From NCBI RefSeq assembly GCF_958431955.1, contig NZ_CAUASN010000035.1, forward strand, positions 1-25,746: a stretch of DNA of 25,746 bases, read 5' to 3'. The position numbers and the translations under genes are program-made. The notes beneath the pieces were generated by a model. That model was not told the DNA's origin. It worked only from the letters and a program-made list of their open reading frames with translations, and made no database searches. This document shows positions 1 through 7,678 of the stretch, piece by piece. Numbering within the stretch: position 1 is the stretch's first letter; each line of letters opens with the position of its first letter. Origin of the DNA: an uncultured Adlercreutzia sp. GTDB taxonomy: Bacteria; Actinomycetota; Coriobacteriia; Coriobacteriales; Eggerthellaceae.

Positions 1-198
1 GCCGGGGAGCTTCGGCAGACGACGGGCGAGCGGGGTCTGGCCGCCCTCGAAGCCGGCGCCCTTGCCGCCGCCAGCGCGGGACTTCTGGCCGTTCATGCCG
101 CGACCAGCGGTCTTGCCGGTGCCCGAAGCCGGGCCGCGGCCCACGCGCTTGCGGTTCTTGGTGGAGCCCTCAGCGGGGCGCAGATCCTTGAGTTCCAT
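1..198 (-). CDS. rplO: 50S ribosomal protein L15, N-terminal part (cut by window edge)
   Basis: The reading frame starts at ATG 198 and runs off the left edge, giving the first 66 residues. The protein opens with MELKDLRPAEGS and continues with the lysine-, arginine- and glycine-rich N-terminal arm typical of L15 (GRGPASGTGKTAGRG, then a GGGKGAGFEGGQTPL stretch), which threads into 23S rRNA of the large subunit. An AAGGAG Shine-Dalgarno sequence lies about 9 nt upstream. It follows rpmD on the same strand, the normal spc order in which secY would come next. The C-terminal half is outside the window, so integrity cannot be judged. Confidence 0.95.
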   Translation of the reverse strand, partial: MELKDLRPAEGSTKNRKRVGRGPASGTGKTAGRGMNGQKSRAGGGKGAGFEGGQTPLARRLPKLPG

Positions 199-350
199 GT
201 TGTGCTTTCTCCTTTTCGCTTTCCGACCGGGACTTTCCTTTATCCCGACCGGTGCTGGCAGCTCGCCGCCAGCAAACTTCCTTGTATCATGGCAACGGCG
301 CACCCGCCAATCGGGTGCGCCGGGAACCATCGAAATGGGTGCGAGGGGAC
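199..350 (-). other. rpmD-rplO spacer with two hairpins
   Basis: This 152-base spacer is long for an r-protein operon. It holds a perfect 9-bp hairpin at 298-306/312-320 (5-nt loop) and a 7-bp hairpin at 253-259/268-274. Neither is followed by a T tract on the minus strand, so they do not look like rho-independent terminators. They could be processing or regulatory structures. No ORF or convincing promoter is seen. Confidence 0.5.
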
Positions 351-542
351 TTAGATCTCCTCGACGGTGATGAGGTGCTTCACGGTGAAGATCATACCGC
401 GAACGCTCTCGTTGTCCACCTGATCGACGGAGCTGCCGATGCCGTGGAGACCCAGGGCGCGCAGGGTGCGACCCTGGTTCGGCTTGCGGCCGATGGCGCT
501 CTTCACCTGAGTCAGACGCAGGGTCTTCTTCGTCTCAGCCAT
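351..542 (-). CDS. rpmD: 50S ribosomal protein L30
   Basis: The 63-residue product matches the compact bacterial L30: an N-terminal strand (KKTLRLTQVKSAIGRKPNQ), then RTLRALGLHGIGSSV and a closing strand ending KHLITVEEI. L30 binds 23S rRNA in the large subunit. The ATG shares one base with the stop codon of rpsE (TAATG), so the two are translationally coupled. Position between rpsE and rplO is the standard spc order. The length is normal and nothing is missing. Confidence 0.96.
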   Translation of the reverse strand: MAETKKTLRLTQVKSAIGRKPNQGRTLRALGLHGIGSSVDQVDNESVRGMIFTVKHLITVEEI

Positions 543-1075
543 TAGTTCTCCTTCCCACCGAACATCTCGGCCACGGAGATGCCGCGGCGGGCGGCAACCT
601 CGGCGGGGCTCTCCATGTTCTTCAAGCCCTCGGCAGCGGCCTTCACGATGTTCATGGCGTTGTTGGTGCCGAGCGACTTGGTGATAACGTTCTGCACGCC
701 CGCAAGCTCCATGATGGCGCGGACCGGGCCGCCGGCGAGCACGCCGGTACCGGCAACGGCCGGCTTGATGAGCACGCGGCCGGCGCCGTACTCGCCCATG
801 ATCTCATGGGGCACGGTGCCCTCGGCGGTCACGGGCACGGTGAACATGTTCTTCTTCGCGTCCTCCACGCCCTTCTTGATGGCGGTGGGCACTTCCTGGG
901 ACTTGCCCATGCCCACGCCCACACGACCGTTGCCGTCGCCCACGACCACGAGAGCGGACAGCTGCATGCGACGGCCGCCCTTCACGGTCTTGGCCACGCG
1001 GTTGATGAAGACGACGCGCTCCTGCAGCTCGGGAGTCGCGCTCTCCTGCTGCTGGCGGTTGTTGTTACGAGCCAT
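542..1075 (-). CDS. rpsE: 30S ribosomal protein S5
   Basis: The 177-residue protein has an N-terminal double-stranded RNA-binding domain beginning about residue 18 (ERVVFINRVAKTVKGGRRM, then ALVVVGDGNGRVGVGMGKS) and the C-terminal S5 fold (GRVLIKPAVAGTGVLAGGPVR followed by NVITKSLGTNNAMN). S5 lies at the mRNA entry channel and contributes to decoding fidelity. The N-terminal MARNNNRQQQES extension is polar and probably disordered. It sits between rplR and rpmD, 15 bases after rplR and overlapping rpmD by one base. Confidence 0.97.
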   Translation of the reverse strand: MARNNNRQQQESATPELQERVVFINRVAKTVKGGRRMQLSALVVVGDGNGRVGVGMGKSQEVPTAIKKGVEDAKKNMFTVPVTAEGTVPHEIMGEYGAGRVLIKPAVAGTGVLAGGPVRAIMELAGVQNVITKSLGTNNAMNIVKAAAEGLKNMESPAEVAARRGISVAEMFGGKEN

Positions 1076-1090
1076 AAGCTAAAACCCCTT

Positions 1091-1459
1091 CTAGAATTTC
1101 AAACCTGCTTCACGGGCAGCCTCGGCGAGAGCCTTCACGCGCCCATGATACAGGTGGCCGCCACGGTCGAACACAACTTCCGTCACGCCGTTTTCCTGAG
1201 CCAACTTGCCAACGATGGTGCCGAGCTCGGCCGCGCCCTCGACGGTCGCGCCGCTCTTGCCGGTGGCCTTGAAGGCCTCGCCGAGCGTGGACACGCCGCA
1301 GATGGTGGTGTGAGCCACGTCATCGATGACCTGCACGTACATGTTGTTGTTGCTGCGCGTCACGCACAGACGCGGACGAGCGGCAGTGCCGGAGATCTTA
1401 CCGCGCACGCGACGATGGCGACGGGCAAGACGGGCCTGCTTCTCCTGTTGCTTATTCAT
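1091..1459 (-). CDS. rplR: 50S ribosomal protein L18
   Basis: The product is 122 residues, the normal length. It begins with the basic tail seen in L18 (KQARLARRHRRVRGKISGTA), followed by ARPRLCVTRSNNNMYVQVIDD and the C-terminal block VVFDRGGHLYHGRVKALAEAAREAGLKF read in two halves. L18 binds 5S rRNA together with L5 and helps form the central protuberance. It lies in spc order between rplF and rpsE on the same strand, with short spacers. Confidence 0.97.
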   Translation of the reverse strand: MNKQQEKQARLARRHRRVRGKISGTAARPRLCVTRSNNNMYVQVIDDVAHTTICGVSTLGEAFKATGKSGATVEGAAELGTIVGKLAQENGVTEVVFDRGGHLYHGRVKALAEAAREAGLKF

Positions 1460-1494
1460 AGGTTGATCCCTTCAATCAGCTACCGTAATGAGGC

Positions 1495-2034
1495 TTAGTC
1501 TTTGCCGGCCTTGCCAGCCTTGCGGCGGACATGCTCGCCCTCGTAGCGAATGCCCTTGCCCTTGTAGGGCTCCGGCTTGCGCCACTTGCGGATGTTCGCG
1601 GCAACCTGACCCACCTGCTCCTTGGAGGGACCCGAGACCACGATCTCGGTCTGCGAGGGAACCTCGAAGGTGATGTTCTCGGGGGCCTCCACCAGCACCG
1701 GGTGGGAGTAGCCGAGCTGCATCTCCAGATCCTTGCCCTTGAGTGCCGCGCGGTAGCCGACGCCGACGAGCTGCAGCTTCTTGGAGAAGCCGGCCGACAC
1801 GCCCTCCACCATGTTGGCGAGCAGCGAGCGGGTAAGGCCGTGAGCGCTCTTGGACTCACGGGTGTCGTCGGGACGGGTCACGATAAGCTCATCGCCCTCG
1901 CGGGTGATGGTCATGGACGGCAGGAACGTGCGGGTCAGTTCGCCCTTGGGGCCCTTGACCGTCACCGTCTGGCCGTCGATGGTCACATCGACGCCGGCAG
2001 GAACGGGAATGGGCATCTTACCGATACGAGACAT
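1495..2034 (-). CDS. rplF: 50S ribosomal protein L6
   Basis: The 179-residue protein starts MSRIGKMPIPVPAGVDV and has the two repeated alpha/beta domains of L6. The C-terminal signature around residues 150-165 (RKWRKPEPYKGKGIRY) is the conserved L6 motif that contacts 23S rRNA near the factor-binding site. The tail is lysine-rich (EHVRRKAGKAGKD). It is placed between rpsH and rplR as in other spc operons. The length matches the family (about 177-180) and no anomaly is visible. Confidence 0.97.
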   Translation of the reverse strand: MSRIGKMPIPVPAGVDVTIDGQTVTVKGPKGELTRTFLPSMTITREGDELIVTRPDDTRESKSAHGLTRSLLANMVEGVSAGFSKKLQLVGVGYRAALKGKDLEMQLGYSHPVLVEAPENITFEVPSQTEIVVSGPSKEQVGQVAANIRKWRKPEPYKGKGIRYEGEHVRRKAGKAGKD

Positions 2035-2052
2035 ATGCTCTACCTTCCTTTC

Positions 2053-2451
2053 CTACCACAGATAGGCGATGACCTCGCCGCCGATGCCCTCTTTGCGGGC
2101 ATCGCGGTCGGTCATAACGCCGCGGGACGTCGAGATGATGGCAGTGCCCAGACCGCCGAGCACGCGGGGCAGCTCGTCCTTGCCGGCGTAGATACGCAGG
2201 CCGGGCTTGGAGATGCGCTTGATGCCGCGGATGGTCTTGGCCTTCTTCGGGCCGTACTTGAGGGTGATCTCAAGCGTGGCGCGGGGCTCGCCGTCGATCA
2301 CGTCGAAGCGCTGGATGTAGCCTTCCTGCTCCATGATGCGCACGATCTCGACGAGCTTCTTGCTCGACGGCATGGAAACCGTCGCCTTGCCGGCAGACTG
2401 GCCGTTGCGCACGCGCGTCAGCATGTCTGCGATGGGGTCGGTCATTGTCAT
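2053..2451 (-). CDS. rpsH: 30S ribosomal protein S8
   Basis: The 132-residue product begins MTMTDPIADMLTRVRNGQSAGK, the standard S8 N-terminus, and ends with the family's C-terminal motif (ISTSRGVMTDRDARKEG, then GEVIAYLW). S8 is a primary 16S rRNA binder in the platform and in Escherichia coli represses the spc operon by binding rplE mRNA; whether that applies here is not visible. An AAAGGAG Shine-Dalgarno sequence lies upstream. A 101-base spacer separates it from rpsN and contains a 6-bp hairpin (GAACCG/CGGTTC). Confidence 0.97.
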   Translation of the reverse strand: MTMTDPIADMLTRVRNGQSAGKATVSMPSSKKLVEIVRIMEQEGYIQRFDVIDGEPRATLEITLKYGPKKAKTIRGIKRISKPGLRIYAGKDELPRVLGGLGTAIISTSRGVMTDRDARKEGIGGEVIAYLW

Positions 2452-2552
2452 GTTGTGTTTCTCCTTTGATCCGTGATGAACCGTGCGTTCGGTTCGTCGG
2501 CGCCCTTAGCGCCTCCGCCTGTAACGCCGGCACACCCAAAACGTGCCAGTAC

Positions 2553-2738
2553 TTACCAGGAAGCCTTGGTCACGCCGGGCAGCTCGCCTTTGTTGGCCAA
2601 TTCACGCACGCAAATGCGGCACAGGCCGAACTTGCGGTAGTAGGCGCGGGGACGTCCGCAACGGGTGCAGCGGTTATGCTGACGCGTCGAGAACTTCGGC
2701 TCGCGCTTGGCTTTGGCGATCATCGATTTCTTAGCCAT
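2553..2738 (-). CDS. rpsN: 30S ribosomal protein S14, zinc-binding type Z
   Basis: The 61-residue protein is the short type Z form of S14. It has two CxxC pairs, Cys24/Cys27 and Cys40/Cys43, which bind one zinc ion, and the conserved core RCTRCGRPRAYYRKFGLCRIC. S14 binds 16S rRNA in the head of the small subunit. Bacteria that also encode a zinc-free paralogue often swap the two under zinc starvation; no such paralogue is in this window. Placement between rplE and rpsH is normal. Confidence 0.97.
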   Translation of the reverse strand: MAKKSMIAKAKREPKFSTRQHNRCTRCGRPRAYYRKFGLCRICVRELANKGELPGVTKASW

Positions 2739-2831
2739 GCATGTCCTTCTTTCTTATGCCTTTTAAATCCGCGTCCTTTGCGGACTTAAAACCTGAGGTT
2801 ACGCGACGCAGGGCACAAGGCCCCGATCGGT
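2739..2831 (-). other. rplE-rpsN spacer with an 11-bp hairpin
   Basis: The spacer carries an inverted repeat at 2762-2772/2780-2790: 11 bp with one mismatch and a 7-nt loop. Read on the minus strand it is followed by an A-rich rather than T-rich stretch, so it is not a standard terminator. It could be an RNA processing or stability element. A purine-rich Shine-Dalgarno region for rpsN (AGAAAGAAGGA) lies just upstream of its ATG. Confidence 0.45.
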
Positions 2832-3383
2832 TTACTTGCTCTTGAACGGGAAGCCGAGCGCCGAAAGCAGCGCGAAGGCACCCTCGTTCTCGCCGGCATT
2901 GGTGACAAAGGTGATGTCCATGCCGCGGGTGCGGTCGATCTTGTCGTACTCGATCTCGGGGAAGATCAGCTGCTCGGTGATGCCGAGCGTGTAGTTGCCG
3001 CGGCCGTCGAAGCTCTTCGGCGAGATGCCGCGGAAGTCGCGGACGCGGGGAAGAGCGGTGGCCAGCAGGCGATCGAGGAACTCCCACATGCGGTCGCCGC
3101 GCAGGGTCACCTTGCAGCCGATAGCCTGGCCCTCGCGCACATGGAAGCCGGCGATGGACTTCTTGGCGCGGGTCACGCAGGGCTGCTGGCCGGTGATGAT
3201 GCGCATGTCGTTCATGGCGGCGTCGAGCAGCTTGGAGTCGCCGGCGGCGGCGCCAACGCCCATGTTCACCACGATCTTCTCGAGGCGGGGCACGCAGTTC
3301 ACGTTCTTGATGCCGAGCTGCTCAACGAGCGCCGGCACGATCTCGGTCTGGTACTTGACCTTCAGACGAGGAGTCTCAGCCAT
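2832..3383 (-). CDS. rplE: 50S ribosomal protein L5
   Basis: The 183-residue product has the L5 N-terminus (PRLKVKYQTEIVPALVEQLG), the conserved RLEKIVVNMGVGAA segment, the ITGQQPCVTRAKKSIAGF motif and the C-terminal TFVTNAGENEGAFALLSALG. L5 binds 5S rRNA and contacts the P-site tRNA. It is preceded by an unusually long 172-base spacer with strong hairpins, so its expression may be partly uncoupled from rplX. Length and motifs are normal. Confidence 0.97.
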   Translation of the reverse strand: MAETPRLKVKYQTEIVPALVEQLGIKNVNCVPRLEKIVVNMGVGAAAGDSKLLDAAMNDMRIITGQQPCVTRAKKSIAGFHVREGQAIGCKVTLRGDRMWEFLDRLLATALPRVRDFRGISPKSFDGRGNYTLGITEQLIFPEIEYDKIDRTRGMDITFVTNAGENEGAFALLSALGFPFKSK

Positions 3384-3555
3384 CAGTCTTTGCCTTTCTT
3401 CGATGGATTAAACGCGGGATTTCCGACCCCGCGTCCCCGGGACCTTCCCGGGGCCATAGCGCGCACGCGCGCGATTGGATATTGTCCCACAGTTAGGGCC
3501 TCTATCCAAGAAGAAATCCGCTTCCTTCACAGGAAGCGGATTTCAACGGTGGCAT
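3384..3555 (-). promoter_or_regulatory. rplX-rplE spacer: 14-bp hairpin and possible internal promoter
   Basis: This is the most structured spacer of the cluster. A perfect 14-bp stem with a 4-nt loop lies at 3513-3526/3531-3544; on the minus strand it is followed by TTCTTGG, a weak U tract. Downstream on the same strand are a 7-bp inverted repeat (3475-3481/3503-3509) and a perfect 8-bp stem with a 3-nt loop (3435-3442/3446-3453). Between them is a marginal promoter-like pair, TTGGAT (3504-3509), 17 bp, GACAAT (3481-3486). The hairpins are seen directly; an attenuator or processing role, and the promoter, are inference. Confidence 0.5.
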
Positions 3556-3888
3556 TTACTCGGCGGCGGGAATGTCCTTGCCGCACTTCTTGCACACGCG
3601 GACGAGCTTGCCGTCATCGCGGCGACGGGCCACGCGGGTGGCCTCGCCGCAGCTGGGGCACACCAGCATCACGTTGGACACGTGGATGGGGGCCTCGATG
3701 GTGGTGATGCCGCCCTGGGGGTTCTGCTGGGTGGGGCGCATGGCCTTCTTCGCCAGGTTCACCTTCTCGACCACCACGCGGGACTTCTCGGGAACCGAGC
3801 GGAGCACCTTGCCGGTCTTGCCGCGGTCCTTGCCGCTGATGACCTTGACGGTGTCGCCCTTGCGGATCGTCATCTTGTTCTGAGCCAT
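3556..3888 (-). CDS. rplX: 50S ribosomal protein L24 with C-terminal zinc-ribbon cysteines
   Basis: The 110-residue protein has the KOW motif near the N-terminus (KGDTVKVISGKDRGKTGKVL, residues 10-29) and the conserved NPQGGITTIEAPIHVSNVML segment. The C-terminal part carries two CxxC pairs, Cys77/Cys80 (CPSC) and Cys99/Cys102 (CKKC), which suggests a zinc-binding L24 variant. L24 initiates large-subunit assembly and sits near the exit tunnel. Its ATG follows a GGGAGGTG Shine-Dalgarno sequence. It lies 13 bases after rplN, but 172 bases before rplE. Confidence 0.97.
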   Translation of the reverse strand: MAQNKMTIRKGDTVKVISGKDRGKTGKVLRSVPEKSRVVVEKVNLAKKAMRPTQQNPQGGITTIEAPIHVSNVMLVCPSCGEATRVARRRDDGKLVRVCKKCGKDIPAAE

Positions 3889-3901
3889 TCTGACACCTCC
3901 C

Positions 3902-4270
3902 CTACAGCGTTTCCGGTGCCAGAGACACGATCTTCATGTACTTCTTGTCGCGCAGCTCGCGGGCGACAGGCCCGAAGATACGGGTGCCGCGCGGAGAGCC
4001 GTCCTGGTTGATCAGCACGGCGGCGTTCTGATCGAAGCGGATGTAGGAGCCGTCGTTGCGGCGGACTTCCTTCTTCACGCGCACGATCACGCAGCGCACA
4101 ACCTCGCCCTTCTTGACGTTGCCGTTGGGCATCGCTTCCTTGACGCTGCAGATGATCACGTCACCGAGGCCCGCGTAGCGGCGCTTCGAGCCGCCCAGGA
4201 CCTTGATGCACTGCACCTTGCGAGCGCCGGAGTTGTCGGCCACGGCGAGCATGGATTGCATCTGAATCAT
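3902..4270 (-). CDS. rplN: 50S ribosomal protein L14
   Basis: The product is 122 residues, the invariant L14 length, with MIQMQSMLAVADNSGARKVQ at the start and the RRYAGLGDVIICSVKEA and PRGTRIFGPVARELRDK motifs. L14 is a five-stranded barrel at the subunit interface and contacts 16S rRNA in bridge B5/B8. It is the first gene of the classical spc order and follows rpsQ, the last S10 gene, with a 50-base spacer and no terminator, so the two clusters are probably one transcript. Confidence 0.97.
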   Translation of the reverse strand: MIQMQSMLAVADNSGARKVQCIKVLGGSKRRYAGLGDVIICSVKEAMPNGNVKKGEVVRCVIVRVKKEVRRNDGSYIRFDQNAAVLINQDGSPRGTRIFGPVARELRDKKYMKIVSLAPETL

Positions 4271-4320
4271 GTGATGTTCCTACTTTCCTTATCAATAGCT
4301 CTCGTGCAAGCGCACCAAAA

Positions 4321-4581
4321 CTATTTGGCCTTCTCGACGATCTTCAGCAAACGCCAGCGCTTCATCTTGGACAGCGGGCGCGTCTCCATGATCTGAACGG
4401 TGTCGCCGACGCCGGCCTCGTTGTTCTCGTCATGGGCATGGAACTTCTTGGTGGAGGTGATCATCTTCTTGTAGATGGGATGGGGCTTGCGCTCCTCCAC
4501 GGCCACCACGATGGTCTTGTCATTGGCGTCGCTCACCACGATGCCCTGACGAACCTTACGCAAATTGCGCTCTTCAGTCAT
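4321..4581 (-). CDS. rpsQ: 30S ribosomal protein S17
   Basis: The 86-residue protein matches S17: KVRQGIVVSDANDKTIVVAV, then ERKPHPIYKKMITSTKKF, and the C-terminal ETRPLSKMKRWRLLKIVEKAK. S17 is a primary 16S rRNA binder with an OB fold. An in-frame GTG lies three codons upstream (4590) but it overlaps the AAGGAAGG Shine-Dalgarno sequence, which is spaced 8 nt from the ATG at 4581; the ATG is therefore chosen. It follows rpmC by 19 bases. Confidence 0.96.
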   Translation of the reverse strand: MTEERNLRKVRQGIVVSDANDKTIVVAVEERKPHPIYKKMITSTKKFHAHDENNEAGVGDTVQIMETRPLSKMKRWRLLKIVEKAK

Positions 4582-4600
4582 TGTTTGCACCTTCCTTGAT

Positions 4601-4795
4601 CTACGCGCTCAGCTCGCGAGCCCGCATCTCAGTCATGATGCGCGCGATGTCCTTCTTAACCTGCTTCACGCGGGCGGTGTTGTCGAGCTGGCTCGTGGCC
4701 ATCTGGAAGCGGAGGTTGAACAGCTCAGCCTTGGCCTCCTTCAACTTCACCTGCAGGTCCTCGGCAGAAAGTTCACGAATCTCTGCTGCTTTCAT
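4601..4795 (-). CDS. rpmC: 50S ribosomal protein L29
   Basis: The 64-residue product is an all-helical L29: MKAAEIRELSAEDLQVKLKE, the conserved LFNLRFQMATSQL motif, and KQVKKDIARIMTEMRARE. L29 lies at the polypeptide exit tunnel and forms part of the docking site for trigger factor and SRP with L23. The start codon shares one base with the rplP stop (TAATG overlap), so translation is coupled. Its tunnel-exit partner L23 (rplW) is not encoded nearby, which is unusual. Confidence 0.96.
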   Translation of the reverse strand: MKAAEIRELSAEDLQVKLKEAKAELFNLRFQMATSQLDNTARVKQVKKDIARIMTEMRARELSA

Positions 4796-5217
4796 TATTG
4801 CTGCCCCTCCGTTTCACGAGTGACGATCTTGCACTTGATGGGCAGCTTGTTGATGGCCAGACGCAGAGCCTCGCGGGCGGTCTCATCGTCCACACCGGCG
4901 ATCTCGAACATGATGCGGCCCGGCTTCACGACGGCGACCCAGCCCTCGGGGTTGCCCTTACCAGAACCCATGCGGGTCTCGGCGGGCTTGGAGGTGATCG
5001 GCTTGTCGGGGAAGATGGTGATCCACACCTTGCCGCCACGCTTCATGTGGCGGGTCATGGCGATACGAGCAGCCTCGATCTGACGGTTGGTAATCCAGTG
5101 GGCCTCCAGGGCCTGGATGCCGTACTCACCGTGGTTCAGGCGCGTGCCACCCTTGGCCTTGCCCTTCATGGAACCACGCTGCACCTTGCGGTGCTTGACG
5201 CGCTTAGGTACGAGCAT
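4795..5217 (-). CDS. rplP: 50S ribosomal protein L16
   Basis: The 140-residue protein starts MLVPKRVKHRKVQRGSMKGK and carries the L16 motifs GIQALEAHWITNRQIEAARI, RGGKVWITIFPDKPITSKPA and ETRMGSGKGNPEGWVAVVK. L16 binds 23S rRNA near the A site and is needed for late large-subunit assembly. The gene starts directly after the rpsC stop with no intervening base (5217/5218) and overlaps rpmC by one base, a tightly packed rpsC-rplP-rpmC block. Confidence 0.97.
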   Translation of the reverse strand: MLVPKRVKHRKVQRGSMKGKAKGGTRLNHGEYGIQALEAHWITNRQIEAARIAMTRHMKRGGKVWITIFPDKPITSKPAETRMGSGKGNPEGWVAVVKPGRIMFEIAGVDDETAREALRLAINKLPIKCKIVTRETEGQQ

Positions 5218-5931
5218 TTACTTGTCACCCCTCTCGCGGCGATCGTTACGACGGGAACGGTTGGGGCGCGAAGAGCCCTCGAGCGCGGGCTGGGGAGCCT
5301 TCTGGCCCGGCAGCACCTCGCCGTGGTACACCCACACCTGCACGCCGATGGAGCCCATGGTGGTGGCGGCGGTGGCGAAGCCGTAGTCGATCTTCGCGCG
5401 GAGGGTGTGCAGCGGCACGCGACCCTCGCGGTACCACTCGCGGCGGCTCATCTCGGCGCCGCCCAGACGGCCGGAGCACTGGATGCGGATGCCCTTGGCG
5501 CCGGACTTCATGGCGGACTGCACGGCCTTGCGCATGGCGCGGCGGAAGGCCACGCGGCCCTCGAGCTGCTCGGCCACGGACTGGGCGATGAGCTCGGCGT
5601 CCAGCTCGGGGCGCTTCACCTCGATGACGTCGATGGACACAGGACCGTTGGCGACCTTCTCCAGGTCCTTGCGCAGAGCGTCGATCTCGGCGCCCTTCTT
5701 GCCGATGACCACGCCGGGACGGGCGGTGGTGATGGCGACCTTGATCTTGTCGCCGGCACGCTCGATCTCCACCTTGGAGACGGAGGCGCGGGCGAGACGC
5801 TTGTCGAGGAACTTGCGGATGGCAATGTCGTTCTCAAGCGTGGCGGCGTAGTCCTTGCCGGCGTACCAGCGGCTGCGCCAATCCTCGGTGATACCGAGGC
5901 GGAATCCGGTAGGGCTTACTTTCTGACCCAT
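5218..5931 (-). CDS. rpsC: 30S ribosomal protein S3
   Basis: The 237-residue product has the S3 N-terminus (MGQKVSPTGFRLGITEDWRS), a type II KH domain with the GxxG loop in RPGVVIGKKGAEIDALRKDL, and the C-terminal domain with GRLGGAEMSRREWYREGRVP and TTMGSIGVQVWVYHGEVLPG. The last 25 residues are arginine-rich. S3 forms part of the mRNA entry tunnel and has helicase-related activity. The gene lies between rplV (4-base gap) and rplP. Confidence 0.97.
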   Translation of the reverse strand: MGQKVSPTGFRLGITEDWRSRWYAGKDYAATLENDIAIRKFLDKRLARASVSKVEIERAGDKIKVAITTARPGVVIGKKGAEIDALRKDLEKVANGPVSIDVIEVKRPELDAELIAQSVAEQLEGRVAFRRAMRKAVQSAMKSGAKGIRIQCSGRLGGAEMSRREWYREGRVPLHTLRAKIDYGFATAATTMGSIGVQVWVYHGEVLPGQKAPQPALEGSSRPNRSRRNDRRERGDK

Positions 5932-5935
5932 TACC

Positions 5936-6277
5936 TTATGCCTCCTCTCGGGGTGCGACGACGATGGTGATGTGGCACGTGCGCTTGTTGATGCGCGACG
6001 CGGAGCCCTTGGCGCGGGGACGAATGCGCTTCAGGGTGGGGCCCTCGTCGACGAACGCGGTCTTCACGACCAGGTTGTCGCCGCGAAGGTGGTTGTTGTG
6101 CTCGGCGTTGGCGACCGCGGAGTTCAGCGTCTTGGCGACGTTCTCGGCGGCGGCGCGCTCGCAGAAGGCCAGAATCTCGCGGGCCTGGGTCACGGACTTA
6201 CCGCGAACCAGGTCGACCACGGCGCGGGCCTTGCGGGGAGCGATGCGGACGTAACGCGATACTGCTTTAGTTTCCAT
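5936..6277 (-). CDS. rplV: 50S ribosomal protein L22
   Basis: The 113-residue protein reads METKAVSRYVRIAPRKARAV at the start and has the L22 core VVDLVRGKSVTQAREILAF and the beta-hairpin tip that lines the exit tunnel (LKRIRPRAKGSASRINKRTC). An in-frame GTG four codons upstream (6289) is possible, but the AGGTGAG Shine-Dalgarno sequence includes that GTG and is correctly spaced for the ATG at 6277, so the ATG is preferred. It follows rpsS by 19 bases. Confidence 0.96.
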   Translation of the reverse strand: METKAVSRYVRIAPRKARAVVDLVRGKSVTQAREILAFCERAAAENVAKTLNSAVANAEHNNHLRGDNLVVKTAFVDEGPTLKRIRPRAKGSASRINKRTCHITIVVAPREEA

Positions 6278-6296
6278 GTAACTTCTCACCTATGCC

Positions 6297-6569
6297 CTAT
6301 CGCTTCTTCTTGTCGGCCGCGTGACCCTTGAAGGTACGGGTCGGCGAGAACTCGCCCAGCTTGTGGCCAACCATAGACTCGGTAATGTAGACCGGCACGT
6401 GCTTGCGGCCATCGTACACGGCGATGGTGTGACCCACCATTTCCGGGAAGATGGTGCTGGCGCGCGACCAGGTCTTGATGACGTTCTTCTCGCCAGCCGC
6501 ATTCATTGCCTCGATACGGGCAAGCAGGCGCGGCTCTACGAAAGGACCCTTTTTCAAACTTCTGCTCAC
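6297..6569 (-). CDS. rpsS: 30S ribosomal protein S19
   Basis: The 90-residue protein begins MSRSLKKGPFVEPRLLARIE and contains the conserved IKTWSRASTIFPEMVGHTIA and HVPVYITESMVGHKLGEFSP segments, ending with KGHAADKKKR. S19 binds the 16S rRNA head with S13 and contacts the A-site region. It lies between rplB (20-base gap) and rplV, the standard S10 order. Nothing is missing. Confidence 0.97.
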   Translation of the reverse strand: MSRSLKKGPFVEPRLLARIEAMNAAGEKNVIKTWSRASTIFPEMVGHTIAVYDGRKHVPVYITESMVGHKLGEFSPTRTFKGHAADKKKR

Positions 6570-6589
6570 TTAAGACTCCTTCTATTCCG

Positions 6590-7420
<831 letters not shown>

Positions 7421-7643
7421 AGTAACAACCTTTCTTGACTTCGGACTCGTCGTTCCGGCTGGTAGGGCAACCGGGCCGCTTCGTCCCTTACCTTGGATCT
7501 TCCGCTCGCGCGCCTCTCCGCACACCGGAAGCTCCCTTACCTGGTGGCCAGGCGATTGCCGATCGGCTCCGATGGAGGCTCGAAGTCGCGACGCCGTCTA
7601 ACCACGCGCCCGGGTGTATCCATCGCTGGCCACACAGACGCAA
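7421..7643 (-). promoter_or_regulatory. Long untranslated leader of the rplB operon
   Basis: The predicted transcript starts near 7643 and gives a leader of about 223 nt. It holds a 10-base direct repeat (AGGTAAGGGA on the minus strand, at 7533-7542 and 7484-7493), a 5-bp hairpin with a 3-nt loop at 7540-7552, a 10-bp palindrome at 7558-7567, and a 6-bp stem CTTCCG/CGGAAG (7499-7504/7526-7531). R-protein operons are often autoregulated through such leaders, but no known leader family is recognised here and the structure is not proven. Confidence 0.45.
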
Positions 7644-7649
7644 AGATGC

Positions 7650-7678
7650 ATTATAGGCGTGGGGTATGGCGCATTCAA
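7650..7678 (-). promoter_or_regulatory. Sigma70-type promoter of the rplB ribosomal operon
   Basis: On the minus strand the sequence reads TTGAAT (7673-7678), 17 bp, TATAAT (7650-7655). The -10 box is a perfect consensus, the -35 box matches five of the first six positions loosely (TTGA conserved) and the spacing is optimal. The start site should lie near 7643. It points directly at rplB and is the best promoter in the window, consistent with a highly expressed ribosomal operon that begins here. Confidence 0.78.

Noticed and set aside
7537..7623. A 28-codon ORF in the rplB leader (possible leader peptide)
   Set aside because: No Shine-Dalgarno sequence precedes its ATG and it lacks a regulatory codon run.
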